64,000 nt of DNA. It comes from Pseudeuparius sepicola. Taxonomy: Eukaryota > Arthropoda > Insecta > Coleoptera > Anthribidae. This document shows, piece after piece, positions 45,004-55,748 of this stretch. Both the position numbers and the translations under genes were made by a program. Numbering within the stretch: position 1 is the first letter of the stretch; each line of letters starts with the position of its first letter. The notes under the pieces were generated by a model. It ran no database searches and was not told the origin of the DNA. It saw nothing but the letters and a program-made list of their open reading frames with translations. The stretch is from assembly GCA_963920635.1 (NCBI GenBank), contig OY987307.1, positions 14,833,735-14,897,734 on the forward strand, given 5' to 3'.

Positions 45004-45375
45004 ATGTATTGTGTTAGTTGTTATCTAATATTCTTAACTTGTATGTATTTTTTAAACGAAATACTATGCTCGGATTCGTTTTCACTAGAGCAGAAGCAGA
45101 AAATTGAAAGTGGCTTGCTGGAATTTTTGGATATAAGTGAAAAACCAAGTGTTAAAGAAAAACGAGAATCTCACTTTCTATTAGAAGCTTACAAATTTTT
45201 GCAAAATTATCCAAATGATGGTGTTCATAGACATAAAAGGCAGGCACTTCTAACGCTTGATGAACAACAGAAGATCCGTTCAAGCGATGTGATCATGTCC
45301 TTCGAAAATATTAGTAAGGACAAAAATGGACTCAAACTATTGTTTGATATTTTTGATATTCCCAGAGTTGAAGAG
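45004..45375 (+). CDS. TGF-beta/BMP-type ligand, first coding exon, copy 1
   Basis: 124 codons from ATG 45004 to a donor GAG|GTAAGA (intron starts at 45376, phase 0). Residues 1-23 form a hydrophobic signal peptide. The rest fits the N-terminal prodomain of a secreted TGF-beta family ligand: an LLEFLDI segment, an SSDVIMSFEN word, and FDIFDIP-x-x-EEV, which matches the FDxSxIPxxE strand before the AELRLY motif of BMP prodomains. An RHKR furin-type site is at residues 76-79, inside the prodomain. The cystine-knot domain must lie on later exons, not in this window. The exact family member is not assigned. Confidence 0.62.
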
Positions 45376-45644
45376 GTAAGATGGTTATAATGGTTATAAA
45401 TTTATATTTTTTTGAAGGTGATCCTACCCATATGAGTTTGATCATCATCAGACCAGAAACTAGAGAAAAGTTTTACAACTATTCTTAAAATCAATACAAG
45501 CGGTAGGTTAAGCTAAGTACTTACAACTAGTGCTCAAGAAATATCTACTATACTAAAATCGAGCAATCCGCACGCCTGGCTTAAATAAAACCACGTGTTC
45601 AATGACGATTCGCCATTGGTCGGTAGGCTATAAAATTTCACCAG

Positions 45645-45703
45645 ATATCCTTGCTTGTGTTATAATTTTTAACTTGTGTAAAAGAAAAATTCATCTTTTT
45701 CTT
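45645..45703 (+). other. 59-bp templated filler at the duplication junction
   Basis: Between the end of unit 1 and the start of unit 2 lie 59 bases equal to the reverse complement of 32752-32810, in the left arm of the Penelope-like element. The source is set by TTCATC (left arm) rather than TTCCTC (right arm). Short shared bases at both joins suggest template switching. Confidence 0.9.
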
Positions 45704-48700
45704 TCCGTTCCATTTGAAGTTATATATCGTTCGAATAATCGACTCCGTATCCCAGTAAATATCAATAATGGTGAAGTTGTACTCCCAGAAATTACCCTTG
45801 ATAACCAAACTGTACTCCCAATTTCAATACACCATGCCAATGATGGGTTTGTAGAAATACCACAACCAGAAAATTTAAATATTGACTTCCCTGAACCAAT
45901 ATCTGTTTATCCACACTATCCGATTTTGAAGAATTATCACCTCCCTTCTCCAATAACTCATTTGATCCCAACTCTATTCGAACAAAACATCTGAATTCCG
46001 AAGAAAAGCAAAAAATTCTTGATCTATGTCATAAATTTAAAGATATTTTTTACAATGAATCATCTGATCTGTCATTTACTAGTTCTGTCAAACACGAAAT
46101 CCGCACAAAAGACGAAACTCCTATTTTTTCCCGTTCTTTCCGACATCCTAAAGTCATGCAAAGCGAAATTTCTTCCCAAATTGATAAACTCTTAGAACAA
46201 AATATAATCCGACCTTCAATTTCCCCTTATTCTTCGCCCGTTTGGATCGTTCCAAAGAAAATGGATGCATCCGGTAAACGCAAGTTTCGCATGGTTATAG
46301 ACTATCGCAAACTAAACGATAATACGGTTGAAGACAAATATCCCCTTCCCCGCATCGACGAAATACTTGACAATTTAGGCAAATGCACATACTTCACAAC
46401 CCTCGACTTAGCCCAAGGTTTTCACCAAATTGAAGTACACCCCAACTCCGTTGAAAAAACCGCCTTCACAGTTCCCAATGGCCACTTCGAATATACAAGA
46501 ATGCCGTTTGGTCTAAAAAACGCCCCAGCGACCTTCCAACGCATGATGGATGAAATTCTAAGAGAATACCTTTACAAATCATGTTTTGTCTATATGGATG
46601 ACGTCATTATATTTTCCAAATCTTTACAAGAACATCTTATACATATAAAATCCATCTTTCAAAAATTCCGTGAAGTAAACCTAAAAATTCAACTCGACAA
46701 ATCTGAATTCCTAAACAAAGAAGTAGCTTTCCTTGGCCACGTGATTACTCCCGAAGGCATTAAACCCAATCCAAACAAAATATCCGCAATCCAAAACTTC
46801 CCCATTCCTAAAACTACTAAGGAAATTAAAAGTTTCTTGGGACTAATAGGCTATTATCGCCGCTTCATTCCTAATTTCTCAAAAATGACAACACCCATGA
46901 CACGTTGTTTACGAAAAGACACCAAAATTGAAATTGACCACCCTCAATATATAGATTGTTTTGAAAAATGTAAATCCGCTCTAAGTAACTCCCCAATTCT
47001 CCAATACCCTGACTTTTCTCTACCTTTTACACTAACTACTGACGCCTCTAACGTTGCTATTGGCTCTGTCCTATCCCAAAAAGGAAAACCAATCGCTTAC
47101 TACTCCCGCACCCTTCTTACCGCAGAACGAAACTACTCCACAATCGAGAAAGAACTCCTTGCAATCATAGAATCCTGTAAACATTTCCGGCCCTATCTTT
47201 TTGGTGTAAAATTCACCATAGAAACCGATCACAACCCCTTAGTCTGGCTCTATAAAATTAAGGAACCCCATTCTCGTCTCGCCCGGTGGAAACTCAAATT
47301 AGAAGAATATAATTTTGAAATTGTATATCGCAAAGGTAAAGAAAATTTTGTAGCCGACGCTCTTTCCCGTATCGAACTCAATATGCATGAATTAGACTCG
47401 ATCTGTGTAAATCCTCCCTCACATGACGATGACTTTAATATTGACGACTTTATTAACGAAACTTATGAAAAACAAACTGGACTATCCACACAACACTCCA
47501 CACACGAAAACCCTATTGCAACTATTCCATTTTCCGAAGAACCCATTAATTATTTTCCTAATCAAATTATCTTAAAATTTGGAAACAAACATGACGTTCA
47601 ATACATCCTTAAATTCAAAAGTAAACACCAATATTACGTAACTCTTACTGAAAAAGATTGGAAAAATGACATTAAAAACACTCTCCATTCTATAATATCT
47701 CCTAATCAACGCTACCATATCCTCACAGAACAAACGGATATCCAAAAATTTATATCTGAATATGTCCGCAATACTTTTAATGAAACCGTTCGTATCTCTT
47801 TCTGCTCTAAACAAACTCAAGACATAGAGAATCCCGATAAACAACTTCAATGTGTTCAAGATTACCACAAGCAAAATCATAATGGCATACTCGAAACTCT
47901 CAATCACTTAAAACTCCATTATTATTGGCCAAATATGCGCACTACGATTTCCGATTATATTAATAAATGCGATATATGCCTCCGAAATAAATATGAAAGA
48001 CACCCTTATAAACTTCCCTTCAAAGGCCCCCTATTAGGACAAAAACCTTTTGATATTATCCACATAGACACCTTTTGCTGTAATCGTCAAAGTTTTCTAA
48101 CAATCATAGATTCATTTTCCAAATACGCTCAAGTTTACAATATACAAGACAAAATGAATATATCCATTCTCAGCAAATTACGTCATTACTTTTCTCATCA
48201 CAATTATCCGCGCAAAATTGTCTGTGACGAAGGAACTGAATTTTCCAATAATCTCTTTAAAGAATTTTGTAAACTCCACAAAATAGAACTCCATTTTACC
48301 ACAGTTAATAATCCTAACTCTAACAGTCCTATCGAACGATTCCATTCCACATTTACAGAAAAACTGCGCGTTATGCAAGATGAACGACCTAGAGAATATT
48401 TCCAAGACCTAATCACCCACTGTGTCCTTATTTATAACCAATCCATCCACTCAGCTACTGGCTACTCCCCTTTCTCAATCCTCTACGGCCCCTATATCGA
48501 AGAAATACAATTCGACGACGACTTACCTATTTATGAAAAATATAATCAACGACATAAAGATGAACTCCGCCCTTTTATTGATTCCCTTTACACTAAACTT
48601 CACGAAAAAGAAACCCGCATTTTAGAAAACCGCAACAAAAATCTACCAGATCCCACTCCTACTCCAGAACAAGGACAAACCGTGTACCTTTCCAAAAACA

Positions 48701-48900
48701 CTCGTAACAAACTCGACGCACCCTATATACCCGCTACTGTTACCTCTACTGACAATACAAAAATTAAAGTCTTAACTACTAAGAATAAACCCACTAACTC
48801 TCATCCTAGAAAAATCAAACGCTTACGCAAACCTCCCTTGTTACAGAAACACCCTCCTAATAACCAACTGCCTGGCCCTTCAAGTGCAACCGATCCCTAA
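45704..48900 (+). pseudogene. pol: Truncated pol of element B in unit 2
   Basis: Begins at the equivalent of pol residue ~152, so the protease is lost. A 2-bp AC insertion at about 45913-45916 shifts the frame, and the main open frame resumes at 46156. From there RT (YMDD), RNase H and integrase read exactly as in unit 1. It lacks gag, the 5' LTR and the primer site, so it cannot be expressed or mobilised as a normal element. Confidence 0.93.
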
Positions 48901-50356
48901 TAATGGATACTATCAAGATCTGGTAGGCCAAGCACAATTATTTGACCACTTTCACCGTCACATACTTACTTTCAACTTAAGCACTATAGATAATACCCTT
49001 AAACTTTACCCCGTTAATTTAGTTCTTTTTAATACTTCAACGACTTCGTCTTATTACAAAATGTTTAATCAATATCAACTGCTTTATCATGAAACTCTTG
49101 ACAATTTTCATAAACTAATTCGCCCTAGACAGAAACGTGGAATTATGAACTATATAGGTACTTTCATTAAATCAATCACAGGTAATCTCGACGAGAATGA
49201 TCGTATATTTTTGGAAAAACATATTCAAGCTATCGAAAACAAGCAATCTCAAATTATTGGCACCCTCAATAACTCTACAACTTATGCCTCACAAACAATA
49301 AAACGATATAACATGTTAGTTGAAACTATTAATAATAACACAGTTAAAATTGCACAAGATATTAATCTCCTCAGCGACGAATTTGACAAATATCTCTCAC
49401 TTCATAGCGAAATACTTAATCTCGATCGTTTAAATCAATTCCTTCAAAAATTACTTCGAACTATTAATTTAGCTGCATTGCAACAGTCGAACATTGAACT
49501 CTTTTCTCTCTCTGAAATTATTAAACTAGAAAATCAACTCAAATCAATCTATGATAAAGCCTCTCTCTTATCCGATAACATGCACCCTTTTGAACTAATC
49601 GAAACTGCTCAAAGTACAATAATCTCTACAGAAAGTCAGATACTCATTATCCTAAAAATTCCTATCCTTGATGAACTTGTATTCCCACTCTACCAAGTTT
49701 ACCCAATCCATAACAAAGAAGATATCGTTTTGGTACCCCCTGCTGTTTACTATGGGAATAATCGTTGGTATTCCACATGCACACCTACAGAAAGAAAAAT
49801 CACCTGTCAAACTATGTCAACAACCAGATGTCAACTGCCCACATTAGAAAACTGCACCACTGCCATTCTCCTGCAACCGATCATACATCAAACTAAGAGA
49901 AGCCTCATTGCCAGCACAAATCACCCACTCCGTATCACCGAAAAATGTTCAAAAACAGAAAAAATCATAAAGCAACCAGCAATCATCCAATCACCCTGTC
50001 CAATTCAAATTGAAAATCAATGGTATACCGCCACGCAAGAAGAAGCCGAAATCCCAGCCATCGTTCCTGTCAAAATTAATCCCAAGTATCGTCTACAACT
50101 AAATCATTTACAGTCTCTTCAAGAAACACCGCAATTGTCGGCTATCCAACCCATACACCTAGATCCAGTCGTCATCTCCACAACAACCTGGTCAGCCACA
50201 CTTCTTATCATCACTCTAATGTGTGTCATCATCTACTTCATCCTAAGAAAACGAAAAAGACTCCAAACACTCTTTTTCAAACCAAGAATATCACTCTCAG
50301 AACTCCAAGAACTTCAACAACTCAACAAGAAGCCCGAGGACGAACTTCCATCCTAA
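48847..50356 (+). CDS. env: Env copy in unit 2
   Basis: Same open frame as 41252-42761 with one asparagine-to-aspartate change (AAT to GAT near 49550). The acceptor is kept but the leader exon with ATG and donor is absent, so it has no start codon of its own. Expression would need another upstream exon, for example splicing from the unit 1 leader, which is possible only through a very long transcript. Confidence 0.85.
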
Positions 50357-50365
50357 GGGGGGAAG

Positions 50366-50562
50366 AGTTATGTTCATCGACCCCACAGCACACCGACCTG
50401 GACGAAAACCCCGAATCAGCGGAATCAGCTTTTTATTTTTCGTACACCGCATTTCCAATTTATATAAATATCGCGACCGCAATTAATCGATCAGTAATAG
50501 TTTATACCCTACGTTCAATAAACCTTTTTAAAAACGAAGATTTTCGACCCCGGAACATAACT
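50366..50562 (+). repeat. LTR of element B, copy in unit 2
   Basis: Identical on reading to 42771-42967, including the A that distinguishes it from the 5' LTR. The duplication is therefore later than the insertion and that base change. It contains the same TATA/initiator pair and points at exon copy 2, which is 2 kb downstream. Confidence 0.95.
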
Positions 50563-51559
50563 TGCAGTTAACAGGTATTACTTGCTGCTGCTGTAATCAT
50601 TTCTTCAGTTAATTATTCTAATTGCTCCATAAATGCGGCTCATCTCTTCGTCGTATCGAGAATTACAATGTGTCCACTTTCCTCATCTCCCCATCCTCGT
50701 CTTACCAATTTTGACGCCACTACTGCTTCTTCGGTTAGGTTTCTAGATGGTAGAGCGACACTTTTCGCGTTATTTTGTGTTGCATTAAAAAATCCTGTTC
50801 ATCAAAATGAGAACACGCATAGGCATAGAGTCCTTCCAGATAATTATTATTGTCGATGACACCTAGAGTACCTACTAAGCCATTTCCTAAATTTAGTTTG
50901 TTCTCTTGAAAACCTAAAAATCAGCAAGAAATCAGAAAATATCAATGAGAAAAAAATAGTATATTACACACCGAGGTGGGAAGTGTTTCATTACTGTCGA
51001 GAGATTAAATAGTTAACCGAGGTGCGAAGCGCCGAGGTTAACTTTATCTCGAGACAGTAATGAAACACGTCACCGAGGTTTGTATACTATTTTATTTACA
51101 ACCATCAATATTTTGTAATTTCAAAATTTTATCTTCATTTACTTCCCGCCCTCCTGGGTGCCACCCGCCCGGGAGGGCGGGAAGTAAAAGTAAAAAAATT
51201 GACACTTTCAAACTTCTAAAAAGTCAGAAATGTCAACATGACATACATGGTTGTAAATAAACAATATTATTTGGCACTTACCTGGAATGTAATTTCACAA
51301 TCTGGATGTAAAAGTCTCTTATTAGCATTTTCACAATGCTTTACCAAGTCATTATTTGATCTTGTAAATATGAAAACGAAAAGCTAATAACCGTACAAAA
51401 TATAAAGAAGATATCGCAATTAAAAAATAAAAACTCATCTCTCAAAAAAGCATGTCAACGCTGAGTTTCATGATTTTACCGTCGCCTTCAAAAAGTACAA
51501 TGCAATTTCTTTCATACAGAATAAAAAAATTTAAACAAGGAATAAAGTAGCTACCATTC

Positions 51560-52163
51560 AAAAACTGAGTTTTCAATTATTCGAAAAATATGCGTTTTGA
51601 TATGATTTTATACAGGCTGCCATGTTTTTTTATAATGAAGTTCAAATAGAAAATTCCTCTGAAAGCCATAGGCATACCATTAGGGTGGGTACAAAGGGCT
51701 ATTATTGCCACGTGATCTTGTATTTTAATAATTAATTTTTCCACGTTTCTGAACAGGCTGCCAAGAAGTATGCAAGTTCTTATTGTGAAAATGCTGAAAA
51801 AGGAATGGCGTACCTTTCGCGCATGTCCAAGTACTGTTTAAATTGAATGTTATTTAATCATTTAAACGAGTTATTCGATGTAAAGTGTACTTGGACATGC
51901 GCGAAAGGTATGCCATCCTTTTTTCAGCATTTTCATAATAAGAACTTGCATACTTCTCGTTGGCAGCCTGTTCAGAAACGTGGAAAAATTAATTATTAAA
52001 ATACAAGATCACGTGGCAATAATAGCCCTTTGGACCCACCCTAACGGTATGCCTATGGTTTTCCGAGGAATTTTTTATTTGAACTTCATTATAAAAAACA
52101 TGGCAGCCTGTATAAAATCATATCAAAACGCATATTTTTCGAATAATTGAAAACTCAGTTTTT
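51560..52163. mobile_element. 604-bp foldback, copy in unit 2
   Basis: Duplicate of 43965-44568 at an offset of 7595 bp; no difference seen. Confidence 0.85.
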
Positions 52164-52598
52164 CACATGAAGAACCCAGGATGACTCTCTAATTCATACC
52201 TTATTATTGTGAGAATATGTGCCACATAATGCCCTTTGCAAGGCATACTGAGTAAAATCACGTCCAAAAATCTGTCACTATCTCCCGGTCTAATACTACA
52301 CCAGCACCGAAAGATAATTGCTAATATGACTTATTTGGAGGGTCCAGCACTTTTTGGCAATGTAAGTAAACCAAAATGTCTTTTGGAATGTAATAACAAC
52401 AAACTAGAGGAAATTTTAAAATTTGGGTTTGGTTTCCTATTAATATGGCAATAAAATATTACCTGGTTTAATATCTGAAACCAGAATTTATAATATTTTA
52501 TGCAAATTATTTAATCCCAGTAATATTTAGTATGGGTATTTAATCTCTTTTGATAGAAAGGTTTTTTCAGTTAGTGTCCAGATCTTACCTATACGACC

Positions 52599-52970
52599 AT
52601 GTATTGTGTTAGTTGTTATCTAATATTCTTAACTTGTATGTATTTTTTAAACGAAATACTATGCTCGGATTCGTTTTCACTAGAGCAGAAGCAGAAAATT
52701 GAAAGTGGCTTGCTGGAATTTTTGGATATAAGTGAAAAACCAAGTGTTAAAGAAAAACGAGAATCTCACTTTCTATTAGAAGCTTACAAATTTTTGCAAA
52801 ATTATCCAAATGATGGTGTTCATAGACATAAAAGGCAGGCACTTCTAACGCTTGATGAACAACAGAAGATCCGTTCAAGCGATGTGATCATGTCCTTCGA
52901 AAATATTAGTAAGGACAAAAATGGACTCAAACTATTGTTTGATATTTTTGATATTCCCAGAGTTGAAGAG
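52599..52970 (+). CDS. TGF-beta/BMP-type ligand, first coding exon, copy 2
   Basis: Same 124 codons as 45004-45375, with the same donor (intron from 52971) and the same upstream TATTTAA/TCAGTT pair at 52537 and 52569. The DNA downstream of the duplication continues from this copy, so it is in the ancestral position relative to the remaining exons. Copy 1 could also splice to them, skipping copy 2, which has no established acceptor. Both would encode the same protein start. The later exons are outside the window or too short to see. Confidence 0.62.
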
Positions 52971-53240
52971 GTAAGATGGTTATAATGGTTATAAATTTAT
53001 ATTTTTTTGAAGGTGATCCTACCCATATGAGTTTGATCATCATCAGACCAGAAACTAGAGAAAAGTTTTACAACTATTCTTAAAATCAATACAAGCGGTA
53101 GGTTAAGCTAAGTACTTACAACTAGTGCTCAAGAAATATCTACTATACTAAAATCGAGCAATCCGCACGCCTGGCTTAAATAAAACCACGTGTTCAATGA
53201 CGATTCGCCATTGGTCGGTAGGCTATAAAATTTCACCAGA

Positions 53241-53939
53241 CTCGGCAACAGGGACGTGCTCGATCGCCAAAGGGTAGATATTCGGTTTTCAGCTATTTAG
53301 ACACTTCCACAAATAATTTTATCGATGTTTTGAACCATTTTAATTAAGCCAATAATTCTTGTCTGAAATATTTTGATGTACACAATTGTAAGACTAAAAT
53401 TAAATAAAGGTCGTACCTCCGTGCGGCTATGGCGAATATTTCAACCCACGTGCTCTTGTTTACGCCAGGCGTAAGAGTTGCTCGATTTTACTAGTTACCT
53501 CTTACATTCACAAGCATGTTAAAATATACTTTAAAATGTGTTAAAACTTCATAATTTTTAATTTTTATGTCTTGTTGAAGTTGGGTGGCTTGCATGACAG
53601 GCATAGAAAACAAGCTAAGTTAGGTTGTGTTGAGATTTTCAAGAAAACACCTTAAACAGTGTGTTTCATTTTGAGCCGAGATGCGCCGATTTTCAAAAAA
53701 CTTTTTTCAAGCCTATAGTGTTCGAATAATAGCTCTACAGTTTGGTTTATACTTTTTTGAAATAGTCTTATTCCATGGCCTACTGTTGTTGAAAAGATGC
53801 CATGGTATTTTTTGTTTTATGAAAATCGAGTTAGCCATGACTTATGAAGGTATATTTTTAAAAGATACAATTGACAGGTACTCGGACAGATGTATTATGG
53901 AAAAAGTATTAAAATTTTATTATTAGTTATAAAAATATA
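53241..53939. other. No gene recognised
   Basis: Start of the presumed intron after exon copy 2. The open frame 53681-53926 has no known motif. Confidence 0.4.
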
Positions 53940-54205
53940 ATTCTAGGAACGCCTTTTTAAGAAAAACTGTTATTGGTGTTATTTTTTCTATTAAATCATC
54001 AATATTCCGGGATGGGATCTTCTAAACAAGGTTTTTCAGAAATATACATAAATAGAAACTTATAGAGTTAGGTCTGGCGACTTTTCTGGCCATTTTATGA
54101 GGCCATTTATCCCAATCCATTTGTTTTCAAACTCATTATTTAGAAATTCTTTTACAATGTTGGCTTTGTGGAGGAGCTCCGACGTGTTGAAACCACATGG
54201 TTCTT
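53940..54205 (-). pseudogene. Mariner-like DDE transposase, C-terminal fragment
   Basis: The minus strand from 54203 gives a WFQHVGAPPQ start (normally QHDGAPxH; the catalytic D is V here). After a one-base shift come an NKWIG segment and WPEKSPDLT, which is the WPxRSPDLxPLDF block of insect mariner-related transposases. A degraded FLKNLV...LIEKI tail follows. Missing catalytic residue, frameshifts and lost N-terminus make it non-functional. Confidence 0.65.
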
Positions 54206-54305
54206 CTTAACCGCAATGGCACATTTTCCATGAGAACTGGCAACTGTTATTGCAAAAATTAGAGATTATATTCGGGTAATACGGGTAATACGGTAATACG
54301 GGTAA

Positions 54306-55018
54306 TATTCAAAACTATGCGGCACCCTTTCAGGGGCGTAATTTACTCGTTAAAATAAGACGAAAAGTTCATATTAACATGGGTCCAAAATCTCTTCGTT
54401 TCGAAGATACAGGACGATTAAACTTTGAAAAAATATCGATTTTTCTTTATGCCTTCCAAACCAATAAGAATATTTAAACCAAATTTGCTACACAATATTA
54501 CCATCATAGGGTGACATAAGAAATGCTAATATCAGGTCGCGAAAGTATCCAGTGGCGGAGGTAAGGGTAATCGGTACCATAAATTAAACAAAAAAAAATA
54601 GTATGGCCCTGTACAATACAACAATTTATTATGTTATTGAATAAACAATACAATTTGGAACAAAAAATGCCTCTTTCATTTTTTCATATCTCTCTCCCTT
54701 TCGCGGAAAGTTGGAGTTTTCCGATTTGTCGTCTTTTTTCGACTCTAACGCTTTTTCGGGTTGAGGTATGTAACTATTATGTGAAGTAAACGAAATAATT
54801 TTCAAATGGAATGGCAGTAGGAGTATGTAATTTTTGTTACTAGTAAGACGCTAAGGCATAAAAAAATAATTGATTATTAATCGATATATTTTTTAAAGTT
54901 TAATCACCCTCGTAACGAAGAGTTTTTGGACCCATGTTAATATGAACTTTTCGTCTTATTTTAACGAGTAAAGTACGCCCCTGAAAGGGTGCCGCATAAT
55001 TTTGAATCACCCTGTATA
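54306..55018. mobile_element. Foldback MITE, ~130-bp arms
   Basis: Arms share GCGGCACCCTTTCAGGGGCG and a following stretch to AACATGGGTCC, inverted near 54990-54930. The right end is the usual ACCCTGTATA terminus. The left end is replaced by a short GGGTAATAC tandem repeat (54272-54306). Confidence 0.7.
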
Positions 55019-55291
55019 TCTAAAATCAAATTAGCCTTGGCTTGATCGGGTATCCATGGGAAACAATTTACAGTTGATAATTTATTATTCTTACCTTGTC
55101 ATAATTGAAATACCTTCTCTTGACATTTAATACATATATCCAGTCATTGAACGTATCATAAAACTTCAATAATGGTAACACACAATGAACAAGTTGATAT
55201 ATTATTAGTCTATGGAGAAATATCCTGATCACAAAATGTTTATTAGATTAGAAAAAACTTTTTTAGTAATAATGTTTACTGGTCGTTTTAA

Positions 55292-55321
55292 AATTACAAT
55301 GGTTAGTTAACCATTGTAATT
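55292..55321. repeat. Perfect 14-bp palindrome
   Basis: AATTACAATGGTTA and its exact inverse around a 2-bp centre. No associated gene. Confidence 0.55.
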
Positions 55322-55389
55322 AGAAAAAACCTAAAGGAGAACCACAATGCATTTTCTACCTGCAAAGGCAAATCAATTAGAAGAATAGT

Positions 55390-55560
55390 TCGCAACAATG
55401 ATGCAACAGTTCAAGTGTTACAATATTTTGAAGATTACCCGTGAAACTCAATAATTAGGCTAGTAGAGAATTAAATTTGAAAAAGTTGTCCATACAACGA
55501 ATTATGAAAGACAAAACAATATCATGTCTTTAAATTACATTACGTAGAAGATTAGGGAGA
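55390..55560 (+). pseudogene. Transposase helix-turn-helix fragment
   Basis: Reads as a VQVLQYFEDYP segment, a stop, then SI-x-RLV. After a shift come RELNLKKLSIQRIMKD and an IS-x-L end. This is the homeodomain-like N-terminal DNA-binding layout of mariner-related insect transposases. Broken by a stop and a frameshift. It may belong with the fragment at 53940-54205 but lies in the opposite orientation. Confidence 0.45.
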
Positions 55561-55748
55561 AGCAAATAAAGAAAAAGCTTGCCAGATAAGTATTAAGAAA
55601 GGTCACCAAGACAGAAGTTATACTAGACTTATGTTTATTAAAAGAAGGTAGTCACATTGAAAATTATTTATAAGTAAGAACCAGCATTTACTTTTATATT
55701 GTTGTTTTTCGCTAAAATTATTAGGTTTTTAAATATAATACATAATAA

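Larger units (their letters stand above)
38109..45645 (+). repeat. Tandem duplication, unit 1
   Basis: Matches 45702-53240 in direct orientation. The offset is 7593 bp at the left and 7595 bp after a 2-bp insertion in unit 2. It spans pol from about residue 152, env, the 3' LTR, 2 kb of upstream DNA and the TGF-beta exon. Two differences were seen in 7.5 kb: the 2-bp insertion and one env substitution. Confidence 0.95.
45702..53240 (+). repeat. Tandem duplication, unit 2
   Basis: Second unit of the 7.54-kb direct duplication. It continues into unique DNA after CACCAGA at 53240, whereas unit 1 runs into the filler at the same point. This identifies the right flank as the original context. Confidence 0.95.
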
